From DATBVX01 sp963705495 (lineage in GTDB: Bacteria; Pseudomonadota; Gammaproteobacteria; Steroidobacterales; Steroidobacteraceae), in NCBI GenBank assembly GCA_963705495.1, contig CAVPJQ010000018.1, positions 31,857-95,856 of the forward strand: 64,000 nucleotides of DNA. The letters are read 5' to 3'. The stretch's first letter is position 1; each line of letters begins with the position of its first letter. Positions 16,830-24,265 of the stretch are shown here, one piece after another. The notes under the pieces are model-generated. The model saw nothing but the letters and a program-made list of their open reading frames with translations. It had not been told where the DNA came from and made no database searches. A program made the translations under genes and the position numbers.

Positions 16830-18062
16830 ATGTCCTTCCCACCCGTCATGCGCGCGGAACCTGCCGCTGCGGCAGCCGCGATTCCGGAGCTGCGCCTTAA
16901 GCGCGGCGAGGATCGGCGGCTGACCGCGGGTCACCTGTGGGTGTTCAGCAATGAAGTCGATACCGATGCGACGCCGCTGACCCGATTCGCGCCCGGGGAT
17001 CAGGTGCGCATCGTGAGCGATCGCGATCGCTTTCTGGGCTACGCGTACGTGAATCCACGCTCGCTCATTTGTGCGCGTATCGTCAGTCGCGATGCCGCGC
17101 ATCCGATCGGCAAATCGCTCCTGGTGCACCGGCTGCAGGTGGCATTGAGCCTGCGCCGGCGGCTGTACGAGCAGCCCTGCTATCGCCTGGTGTACGGCGA
17201 GTCGGATGAGTTACCCGGCCTCGTCATCGATCGTTATGACGATGTCTGCGTGGCGCAAATTGGCACTGCCGGCATGGAGCGCTTGAAGGGGGAGATCGCC
17301 GCCGCGCTCACGAAGGTGATCCATCCTGCGGGCTTGCTGTGGAAGAACGACAGCGGTGCACGAGATCTTGAAGGGCTCCCGGAGTACGTCGAGACCGCGT
17401 TCGGCACCGTGCCCGACAGGGCGACTGTGACGGAAAATGGCCTGCAGTTTTCCGTGCCGCTCGCGCAGGGACAGAAGACCGGCTGGTTCTTCGACCAGGC
17501 ACTCAACCGCGCGACGTTTCTGAAGTACGTGCCCGGCGCGCGTGTCCTCGACGTTTTCAGCTACCTCGGCGCATGGGCGATCGCCGCTGCCCGACACGGG
17601 GCCACCGACGTCACCTGCATCGAGTCCTCGCCGCACGCGATCGAGTGGTTGCAGGCGAATGCAGCCAGCAATGGCGTGAAGCTCGACGTGCGCAAGGGCG
17701 ATGCGTTCGAGCTCCTCGAAGCGCTGCATGCGGCACGCGAGCGTTTCGATGTCGTGGTGCTCGATCCGCCGGCCTTCATCAAGCGACGCAAGGATGCGGC
17801 CAAAGGGCAGGCGGCCTATCGCCGGCTCAATCAGCTCGGCCTGCAGCTCCTGTCACGCGACGGCATGCTGGTATCCTGCTCGTGTTCCTATCACCTCTCG
17901 GGCGAGGAGCTGCTGGGCGCGATCCAGAAGGCGGCCCGCCACGTGAGTCGTTTCGTGCAAGTGATCGAGTCCGGCGGGCAGGCACCCGATCATCCGGTGC
18001 ATCCCGCCATTCCGGAAACCCGCTATCTCAAAGCATACTTCTGCCGTGCTGTGCAGGACTGA
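16830..18062 (+). CDS. rlmI: 23S rRNA m5C1962-type methyltransferase (RlmI family)
   Basis: SAM-dependent RNA methyltransferase of the YccW/RlmI family, which methylates C1962 of 23S rRNA. The N-terminal PUA domain starts at LRLKRGEDRRLTAGHLWVFS. The central EEHEE-type region includes YGESDELPGLVIDRYDD. The Rossmann domain has KTGWFFDQALNR, VLDVFSYLGAWAIAAARHGA, the acidic CIESS turn and VVLDPPAFIKRRKD (motif IV), with CSCSYHLS supplying the catalytic cysteine region. About 410 residues from ATG 16830, which has GGAG upstream. Six bases separate it from lgt, suggesting an operon rlmI-lgt-thyA-SET-2OG. Confidence 0.9.
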   Translation: MSFPPVMRAEPAAAAAAIPELRLKRGEDRRLTAGHLWVFSNEVDTDATPLTRFAPGDQVRIVSDRDRFLGYAYVNPRSLICARIVSRDAAHPIGKSLLVHRLQVALSLRRRLYEQPCYRLVYGESDELPGLVIDRYDDVCVAQIGTAGMERLKGEIAAALTKVIHPAGLLWKNDSGARDLEGLPEYVETAFGTVPDRATVTENGLQFSVPLAQGQKTGWFFDQALNRATFLKYVPGARVLDVFSYLGAWAIAAARHGATDVTCIESSPHAIEWLQANAASNGVKLDVRKGDAFELLEALHAARERFDVVVLDPPAFIKRRKDAAKGQAAYRRLNQLGLQLLSRDGMLVSCSCSYHLSGEELLGAIQKAARHVSRFVQVIESGGQAPDHPVHPAIPETRYLKAYFCRAVQD

Positions 18063-18068
18063 GGCGCA

Positions 18069-18887
18069 ATGATTCCGTATCCCGCTTTCGACCCCGTGGC
18101 GTTCTCTATCGGGCCTCTTTTCGGCTTCGGCCCGATCCAGGTCCACTGGTACGGAATCATGTACCTCATCGGTTTCATCGCCGGGTGGTGGCTGGGCCGC
18201 CGGCGCGCCGCGCAATCTGGATCTACCTGGAAGCCGAACGATGTCGATGACCTCATTTTCTTTGCGGCGCTGGGAGTGATTCTCGGCGGGCGCCTGGGCT
18301 GGGTGCTCGTCTACGGGCACGACATCGTGGCGGAGAACCCGCTCGCGATCCTCAAGGTCTGGCAGGGCGGCATGTCATTCCACGGCGGCCTCGCCGGCGT
18401 GTTGATCGCGATCGCAATCTTCGCGAAGCGGCGCGGGCGTGCCATTGCGGACGTGTTCGATTTCATGGCGCCACTTCCCGGGCTCGGATTGTTCGCGGGA
18501 CGCTTTGGCAACTTCATCAATGGCGAGCTGTGGGGAAAGATCACGGACGTTCCGTGGGGGTTCATCGTCAACGGCGAAGTGCGCCACGCCTCGCAGCTCT
18601 ATGAGGCGGCGCTCGAGGGCCTGGTGCTGTTCACGATCCTGTGGCTCTTCACCGCGAAGCCGCGGCCACGGCTCGCGCCCACGGGGCTGTTCCTGGTGCT
18701 GTATGGAGTGTTTCGATTCGCGATCGAGTTCGTGCGCATCCCGGACGAGAACATGGGCGAAGGCGGCTACCTCGCCTGGGGTTGGCTGACGACCGGGCAG
18801 GTGCTGTCGTTCCCGATGGTCCTGATCGGCGTGGCGCTCCTCATCTGGGCTTACAGCAAGCGCAAGCCTTCCGGCAACTATCGATGA
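18069..18887 (+). CDS. lgt: prolipoprotein diacylglyceryl transferase
   Basis: Inner-membrane enzyme that transfers diacylglycerol from phosphatidylglycerol to the lipobox cysteine of prolipoproteins. The 272-residue protein has seven membrane segments and the Lgt landmarks HWYGIMYLIGF, ALGVILGGRLGWVL, GGMSFHGGLAG (with the essential histidine) and the signature GRFGNFINGELWGKITDVPW. LYEAALEG and RIPDENMG...GQVLSFPM close the protein. It lies six bases after rlmI, and its TGA overlaps the thyA ATG (ATGA). The lgt-thyA adjacency is conserved in gammaproteobacteria. Several lipoproteins in this window (M3 peptidase, PQQ dehydrogenase, RlpA) would be its substrates. Confidence 0.96.
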   Translation: MIPYPAFDPVAFSIGPLFGFGPIQVHWYGIMYLIGFIAGWWLGRRRAAQSGSTWKPNDVDDLIFFAALGVILGGRLGWVLVYGHDIVAENPLAILKVWQGGMSFHGGLAGVLIAIAIFAKRRGRAIADVFDFMAPLPGLGLFAGRFGNFINGELWGKITDVPWGFIVNGEVRHASQLYEAALEGLVLFTILWLFTAKPRPRLAPTGLFLVLYGVFRFAIEFVRIPDENMGEGGYLAWGWLTTGQVLSFPMVLIGVALLIWAYSKRKPSGNYR

Positions 18888-19678
18888 AAGCGTTTCTGGA
18901 CTTCATGCGCCACGTGCGCGAGCACGGGGTGGGCAAGGCCGATCGCACCGGCACCGGCACGCTCAGCGTGTTCGGGTACCAGATGCGCTTCGACCTGGCG
19001 CAGGGCTTCCCGCTCGTGACCACGAAGAAGGTGCACACGCGTTCGGTGATCCACGAGCTGCTGTGGTTCCTGCGTGGGGAAACGAGCCTCGAGTACCTGC
19101 ACCAGCATGGCGTCACGATCTGGGACGAATGGGCGGACGAAAACGGCGAGCTCGGCCCGATCTATGGCAAGCAATGGCGCGATTGGGTGGCCCCCGACGG
19201 CCGGCACATCGACCAGATGGCGCAGGCCGTCGAGCAACTGCGCAGCAATCCGAATTCGCGCCGCATTATCGTCAGCGCCTGGAACGTGGGCGAGCTCGAG
19301 CACATGGCGCTGGCGCCCTGTCACGCCTTCTTTCAGTTCTACGTGGCGCAAGGGAGGCTGTCCGCCCAGGTCTACCAGCGCAGCGCCGACATCTTTCTGG
19401 GCGTACCGTTCAATATCGCCTCCTACGCGCTGCTGACGCACATGCTGGCGCAGCAGGCGCACCTGGTCGCCGGCGATCTGATCTGGACCGGGGGCGACTG
19501 TCATCTTTACGTCAACCATCTGGAGCAGGCTGACCTGCAGCTCTCGCGCACGCCCCATCCGTTGCCGCAGCTCGTGATCAAGCGCTTGCCAGCGACACTG
19601 TTCGACTATCGATTCGAGGATTTCGAGATCGTGAACTATCAGCACGAGCCGGCGATCAAAGCGCCGGTGGCGGTCTAG
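18884..19678 (+). CDS. thyA: thymidylate synthase
   Basis: Converts dUMP and methylene-tetrahydrofolate to dTMP and dihydrofolate. At 264 residues it equals the E. coli enzyme in length. Visible sites: DRTGTGTLSVFG with the phosphate-binding arginine, LLWFLRGETS, WDEWADENGELGPIYGKQWR, LAPCHAFFQFYV with the catalytic cysteine, QRSADIFLGVPFNIASYALL and the nucleotide-binding HLYVNHLEQ. It overlaps lgt by four bases and is followed nine bases later by a SET-domain gene. The dihydrofolate it makes is recycled by FolA (27407-27973) in the same window, though the two are not in one operon. Confidence 0.97.
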   Translation: MKAFLDFMRHVREHGVGKADRTGTGTLSVFGYQMRFDLAQGFPLVTTKKVHTRSVIHELLWFLRGETSLEYLHQHGVTIWDEWADENGELGPIYGKQWRDWVAPDGRHIDQMAQAVEQLRSNPNSRRIIVSAWNVGELEHMALAPCHAFFQFYVAQGRLSAQVYQRSADIFLGVPFNIASYALLTHMLAQQAHLVAGDLIWTGGDCHLYVNHLEQADLQLSRTPHPLPQLVIKRLPATLFDYRFEDFEIVNYQHEPAIKAPVAV

Positions 19679-19686
19679 GAGTAGCG

Positions 19687-20190
19687 ATGCTGAGACTGGC
19701 TGATGGCAAGAGGCTGCCGCTGGTGCAGGTACGACGCTCACGGGTGCATGGCAATGGCGTGTTCGCCCTCAGGCGCATTCGCAAGGGCACGCGAGTCATC
19801 GAGTACACCGGTGAACGGGTGAGCCACAAGGAGGCTGATCAGCGTTACGCGACGCACGATCCGGATGACAATCACACCTTCCTTTTCATTCTCGATGGGC
19901 GCACGGTCATCGATGCTGGTGTCGGGGGGAACGAGGCGCGCTTCATCAATCATTCCTGCGAGCCGAACTGCGAGTCGGTGATCGAGAACAACCGCATCTA
20001 TATCTACGCCACGCGCACCATCGAGCCGGGTGAAGAGCTCGCCTACGACTACCAGATCCAGCGCGAGCACGGCGATCCGCCCAACATCGACGCGATCTAT
20101 GGCTGCCGGTGTGGTGCGCCGGCCTGTCGCGGCACGATGCTGGCGCCGCCGGAGCTGCCCAAGCGCCGGCGACGGGCCAACGGTCACTGA
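19687..20190 (+). CDS. SET-domain protein lysine methyltransferase
   Basis: A 167-residue stand-alone SET-domain protein. Motifs in order: RRSRVHGNGVFALRRIRKGT for SAM binding, VIEYTGERVSHKEA, ARFINHSCEPNC (the NHSC knot), ELAYDY with the catalytic tyrosine, and a post-SET zinc cluster GCRCGAPACRGTM. All catalytic elements of eukaryotic histone lysine methyltransferases are therefore present. The basic C-terminus (PKRRRRANGH) may bind nucleic acid. In bacteria such proteins are sporadic and their substrates are mostly unknown. It begins nine bases after thyA, and a 2OG-Fe(II) oxygenase follows six bases later, so the two modification enzymes are probably co-expressed. A ribosomal or DNA-bound protein target is speculation. 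Confidence 0.88.
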   Translation: MLRLADGKRLPLVQVRRSRVHGNGVFALRRIRKGTRVIEYTGERVSHKEADQRYATHDPDDNHTFLFILDGRTVIDAGVGGNEARFINHSCEPNCESVIENNRIYIYATRTIEPGEELAYDYQIQREHGDPPNIDAIYGCRCGAPACRGTMLAPPELPKRRRRANGH

Positions 20191-20196
20191 AACCCA

Positions 20197-20814
20197 ATGG
20201 GTGTCCCGGAGCTGCTGCGGGAGCGCGACTTCTCGGGAATTGCCGCGCAGCTCGCCGCGCAGGGATGGAGCTGCTGCGAGGATTTCCTCCCTGCCAGGCT
20301 GATTGCCCGTTTACACGCTGAAGCACGGCAGCTTGCGACGAGCGGTGAATTGCGCGCTGCGGCGATCGGCACCCGGCACGCGCTGCACTCCGACATCAGG
20401 GGTGATGAAACCCGTTGGCTGGATGCTCCCTATTCCCCGTCCGCCGCGGTGTTGATCGAGCGCCTCGAAGAGTTGCGCCGCGAGATCAATGCCGGGTTGC
20501 AGCTCGGCTTGTTCGACCTGGAGCTGCATTTCGCACGTTATCGTCCCGGCACCGCCTATGCCCGACATCTCGATCGATTCGCCGGCAGCACGCGGCGAGT
20601 GCTGTCGCTCGTGCTGTATCTCAACGAGGGATGGCGAGCAGAGGAGGGTGGTGCGCTGCGCCTTTACCCGGGGAGCCAGGAGCGCACGATCGACTTCCTG
20701 CCGCAGGCCGGCCGGCTGGTGCTGTTCCTAAGCGCGAGATTCGAGCACGAAGTGCTGCTCACCGCGCGTGAGCGGCTCAGTATCAGCGGTTGGTTCTCAT
20801 CTCGCGCCCCGTGA
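20197..20814 (+). CDS. 2-oxoglutarate/Fe(II)-dependent oxygenase (prolyl-4-hydroxylase-like)
   Basis: A 205-residue dioxygenase with the double-stranded beta-helix iron site. HxD is seen in YARHLDRFAG, the distal histidine in RFEHEVLLT, and the 2OG-binding arginine in ERLSISGWF. VLSLVLYLNEGW and GGALRLYP are typical of the P4H/EGLN-like group, whose members hydroxylate protein side chains. There is no signal peptide. It starts six bases after the SET-domain gene, at the end of the apparent rlmI-lgt-thyA-SET-2OG run. A related bacterial prolyl hydroxylase of Pseudomonas acts on EF-Tu; whether this one does is inference. Confidence 0.83.
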   Translation: MGVPELLRERDFSGIAAQLAAQGWSCCEDFLPARLIARLHAEARQLATSGELRAAAIGTRHALHSDIRGDETRWLDAPYSPSAAVLIERLEELRREINAGLQLGLFDLELHFARYRPGTAYARHLDRFAGSTRRVLSLVLYLNEGWRAEEGGALRLYPGSQERTIDFLPQAGRLVLFLSARFEHEVLLTARERLSISGWFSSRAP

Positions 20815-20865
20815 CGGGCGCACCGCGAGGCTCGACCGGCTCGGCCTTTGAGACTCGCCCTGACC

Positions 20866-23043
20866 TCAGTTCCCGCTGCTGGCACCACCTGTCGCACTGG
20901 TGGGAAATCCGCGATCTTCCAGGTAGGCGTTGACGTCGGGGTCACGACCACGAAACTGGCGGAAGGCCTCAGCGCGATCAGTCGAATTGCCGGGCGCGAG
21001 AATGTATTCACGCAGGCGCGCGGCGATTGCCTTATCGAACGGATCGCCGGCCTCCGTGAATGCTTTCCAGGTGTCGGCGTCCATCACCGCTGACCAGACG
21101 TAGCTGTAGTACCCGGCGGAATAGTTATCGCTGCTGAACAGGTGCGCGAACTGCGGCAGGCGATGGCGCAGTACGATTTCCTTCGGCATGCCGATCTTTT
21201 GCAGATCTTCACGTTCGAAAGCGTCCGGATCGATCTCGCCGTCGGGCCGGGTATGAAGGTCCATGTCGACGATGGCATCGGCAAGGTACTCGACCACGGT
21301 AAATCCCTGGTTGAACTTCTCGGAAGCCTTGACCTTGTCGAGCAGTGCCTGCGGCATCGGCTCGCCGGTCTGGTAGTGGCGTGCAAATCTGTCCAGCACT
21401 GGCCTCGTCAGCACCCAATGCTCATTCACCTGCGATGGATATTCGACGAAATCACGCGGCGTGGTGGCGAGATCCGGGTAGTTGACCTGCGACAGCAGCG
21501 CGTGCAACGCGTGCCCGAACTCGTGGAACAGGGTGCGTGCATCGTCGAGTGAAATCAGCACCGGTTCTCCGGGGGCAGCTTTCACGAAATTGTTGTTGTT
21601 GGAACTGATCGGCGGCACCTCGCCATCGAATCTCTCGCGGGTCTGGTACGAGAACGCCCAGGCACCGGAGCGTTTGCTACCCCTGGCGTAGTAGTCGCCA
21701 TAGAAGAGCCCGATGTGTCGGCCGGAAGTCTTGTCTTTGACTTCCCAGACACGCACGGCGGGATTGAACACCGGCACCTGCCCGCTGATCTCGGTGAAGG
21801 TGATGTCGTAGAGCTGTTCGGCCGACCAGAACGCGCCCTGGATCATGTTGTTGAGCTCGAAGTACGGTTTGAGCTCCGCCTGATCGAGATCGTACTGCGC
21901 CTTGCGTACCTTCTCCGCGTAGAAGCGATAATCCCAGGGCTCGATCGTGAGATTCGCGCCCTCGCGATCTGCCACCTTCTGCATGTCGGCGACTTCTTCG
22001 TGCACGCGCTGCACGGCGGCTGGCCAGACGCGCAGCATGAGCGCCTGCGCCTTGGCTGGATCCTTGGCCATCGTGTCCGCCATGCGCCAGTGCGCGTGCG
22101 ACGGGTAGCCCAGGAGTCTGGCGCGTTCGGCCCGCAGCTTGACGATCCTGCGAATCGTTTCATTGGTGTCGTTCGCATCGCCATTGTCACCGCGATTGAC
22201 GAACTTGCGCCACACCTGCTCGCGCAGGTCGCGACGCGTGGAGAAGGTGAGGAACGGCTCCACGCTCGAACGCGTGTTGACGATCAGCCATTTGCCAGCG
22301 AGCTGGTGTTCGCTGGCGGCCGCAGCCGCAGCCGAGACGATCGAATCCGGAAGTCCCGCGAGATCGGCTTTGCTGTCGAGCACTACCCAGGTGTTCTCAT
22401 CCGCGAGCAGCTTGTCGGAAAAGTCGGCGAACAGGCTCGCCAGGTCCTGGTTGATCTGCGACAAGCGTGTCTTGTCGGCGGCGTTCAGTGTCGCGCCGGA
22501 ACGCGCGAACTCGTTGTAAGTACGCTCAACCAGGCGTACTTGCTCCGCGGTCAGGCCGGCGCCAGAGCGCGCCTTGTAGATCGTCTCGATGCGCTTGAAC
22601 AGCCCGGCATCGAAATAGATCTCGTCCTCCGCGGCGGCCAGCTGCGGTGCCACTTCCTTGTTGAGTGCCTGGTATTCGGGCGTGCTTTCGTTGCTGGTCA
22701 TCACGAGGAACATGCGGCCCACACGCGCATACGTGCGCCCGGCGCGTTCGATCGGCAGGAAGGTGTTATCGAAGGTTGGCGCCGCCGGATTGGCTACGAT
22801 CGCCGCATACTCTGCGCGCCGCTCCTGCAGAGCGATCTCGAGCGCCTGCTTGTAGAGCTCCGGTGAGCCCTGATCCCACGGGGGCACGCCCCCGTAGGGG
22901 CCAGTCCACGGTGCCAGCAGCGGGTTCGCTGCGGTGGCGGTTGGGGGACTCGCGGACTTGGTCGTGTTGCCGTGATTCATCGCAGAGCAGCCGCAAATGA
23001 GAAACGCAATTGCAGTCAGGCCGTAGATCAGCCGGGTGTCCAT
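20866..23043 (-). CDS. M3-family peptidyl-dipeptidase, lipoprotein
   Basis: A 725-residue zinc metallopeptidase of the thimet oligopeptidase/Dcp family. The catalytic motif is TLFHEFGHALHALLS (HExxH), with a downstream glutamate in the FVEYPSQVNEHW region. The N-terminus carries a lipoprotein signal (LTAIAFLICGCSAM, lipobox ICGC), so it is probably membrane-tethered in the periplasm, unlike cytoplasmic Dcp/OpdA. Substrates would be short peptides, cut as C-terminal dipeptides. It is convergent with the 2OG-oxygenase gene and divergent from the cupin remnant/aldo-keto reductase. Full family length, no breaks. Confidence 0.9.
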   Translation of the reverse strand: MDTRLIYGLTAIAFLICGCSAMNHGNTTKSASPPTATAANPLLAPWTGPYGGVPPWDQGSPELYKQALEIALQERRAEYAAIVANPAAPTFDNTFLPIERAGRTYARVGRMFLVMTSNESTPEYQALNKEVAPQLAAAEDEIYFDAGLFKRIETIYKARSGAGLTAEQVRLVERTYNEFARSGATLNAADKTRLSQINQDLASLFADFSDKLLADENTWVVLDSKADLAGLPDSIVSAAAAAASEHQLAGKWLIVNTRSSVEPFLTFSTRRDLREQVWRKFVNRGDNGDANDTNETIRRIVKLRAERARLLGYPSHAHWRMADTMAKDPAKAQALMLRVWPAAVQRVHEEVADMQKVADREGANLTIEPWDYRFYAEKVRKAQYDLDQAELKPYFELNNMIQGAFWSAEQLYDITFTEISGQVPVFNPAVRVWEVKDKTSGRHIGLFYGDYYARGSKRSGAWAFSYQTRERFDGEVPPISSNNNNFVKAAPGEPVLISLDDARTLFHEFGHALHALLSQVNYPDLATTPRDFVEYPSQVNEHWVLTRPVLDRFARHYQTGEPMPQALLDKVKASEKFNQGFTVVEYLADAIVDMDLHTRPDGEIDPDAFEREDLQKIGMPKEIVLRHRLPQFAHLFSSDNYSAGYYSYVWSAVMDADTWKAFTEAGDPFDKAIAARLREYILAPGNSTDRAEAFRQFRGRDPDVNAYLEDRGFPTSATGGASSGN

Positions 23044-23188
23044 GTTCTTCTCTGGGGTCGGTCCAGGTCAGGGGGCGGTAGGGTAATGCATCGCACCGCG
23101 GGCGCAAGCCCGGGCTGGCGCCCGCCTTGACTGTGTCCAGCGCGCGCGGCTCTACTTATCCGGCCCACCTGACGGGAGCCCTGCAAAA

Positions 23189-23281
23189 ATGATGAGTACG
23201 ATCAACTTCGCGGAAAGACTTGCAAAGATTTCCGAGCACTGGTCGCCGAGGATCATTGCGCGCATGAACGACTCGGTCTGA
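23189..23281 (+). pseudogene. truncated cupin-domain protein (N-terminal remnant, 30 codons)
   Basis: A 30-codon frame reads MMSTINFAERLAKISEHW then SPRIIARMND before a TGA at 23279-23281. This matches the N-terminus of the small cupin proteins of about 115 residues (STINFxxKLxxFSEHWSPKxIAxMND...), but the metal-binding cupin motifs are missing. Three bases separate the stop codon from the aldo/keto reductase ATG at 23285, so the remnant may now serve as a leader peptide. TTGACT at 23127-23132 with TCTACT or TACTTA about 18-20 bases later could be its promoter. Confidence 0.6.
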
Positions 23282-23284
23282 CAG

Positions 23285-24256
23285 ATGCGTTATCGTCGTT
23301 TCGGCCGGCTCGGCTGGCAGGTGAGCGAAGTCGGTTACGGCATGTGGGGACTCAGCGGCTGGACGGGCTCCGATGACACGCGCACCCGCGCGGCCCTCAA
23401 CGAGGCGGTGCACCTCGGTTGCAACTTCTTCGATACCGCCTGGGCCTATGGCGACGGGCACAGTGAGGGCCTGCTCGGTGAGCTGTTTCGCGCGCACCCG
23501 GATCAGCGCCTGTATTCGGCCAGCAAGATCCCGCCGAAGAATCTCACCTGGCCATCGCGTCGCGGCATGCGACTCGACGAGGTGTTCCCCCCGGATCACA
23601 TCCGCCAATACGCCGAGCGCTCACTCGAGAACACCGGCCTTTCCAGGCTCGACCTGCTCCAGTTTCACGTCTGGGAAGACACATGGGCGCGCGATGGACG
23701 CTGGGCGCGCGCCATCGACGACCTGAAGCGCCAGGGCCTCATCACGGCAGCCGGTGTCAGCGTCAATCGCTGGGAGCCCGCGAACGTCCTGCAGACGCTG
23801 CGGACCGGGCTGATCGATGCAGTGCAGGTGATCTACAACATCTTCGATCAGTCGCCCGAAGATGAGCTGTTGCCGGTGTGCCAGGAGCTCGACATCGCGG
23901 TGATCGCACGCGTGCCGTTCGACGAGGGCTCGCTCACCGGCAACCTCACTCTCGATTCAAAGTGGCCGGAGGGCGATTTCCGCAATATTTACTTCGGCCG
24001 GGCAAATCTGGCGCCGACCGTCAAGCGCGTCGAAGCGTTGCGGCCAGCCGTGCCCGCCGGCATGACAATGGCGGAGCTGGCGTTGCGCTTCACAATCTCC
24101 GATCCGCGCGTCAGCACCGTGATTCCGGGGATGCGCAGCGTCGCGCACGTGGCGTCGAACATTGCGGTGTCGGACGGCCAGCCGTTACCCGAGGAACTGC
24201 TCGGCCGATTACGCGCTCACCGCTGGGACCGCTCCCCGGCGCAGTGGTCGCACTAG
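23285..24256 (+). CDS. aldo/keto reductase
   Basis: A 323-residue NADPH-dependent oxidoreductase of the AKR superfamily. Catalytic tetrad regions: FFDTAWAYGDGHSE (Asp and Tyr), YSASKIPP (Lys) and LLQFHVWED (His). Cofactor-binding end: STVIPGMRSVAHVASNI. It resembles the general oxidoreductase group (YajO/YdjG-like) often annotated as aryl-alcohol or sugar dehydrogenases. The physiological substrate is unknown. ATG 23285 follows the cupin remnant's stop codon by three bases. It is convergent with the DUF11 surface protein, ten bases between stop codons. Confidence 0.88.
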   Translation: MRYRRFGRLGWQVSEVGYGMWGLSGWTGSDDTRTRAALNEAVHLGCNFFDTAWAYGDGHSEGLLGELFRAHPDQRLYSASKIPPKNLTWPSRRGMRLDEVFPPDHIRQYAERSLENTGLSRLDLLQFHVWEDTWARDGRWARAIDDLKRQGLITAAGVSVNRWEPANVLQTLRTGLIDAVQVIYNIFDQSPEDELLPVCQELDIAVIARVPFDEGSLTGNLTLDSKWPEGDFRNIYFGRANLAPTVKRVEALRPAVPAGMTMAELALRFTISDPRVSTVIPGMRSVAHVASNIAVSDGQPLPEELLGRLRAHRWDRSPAQWSH

Positions 24257-24265
24257 CTTCCCTAA

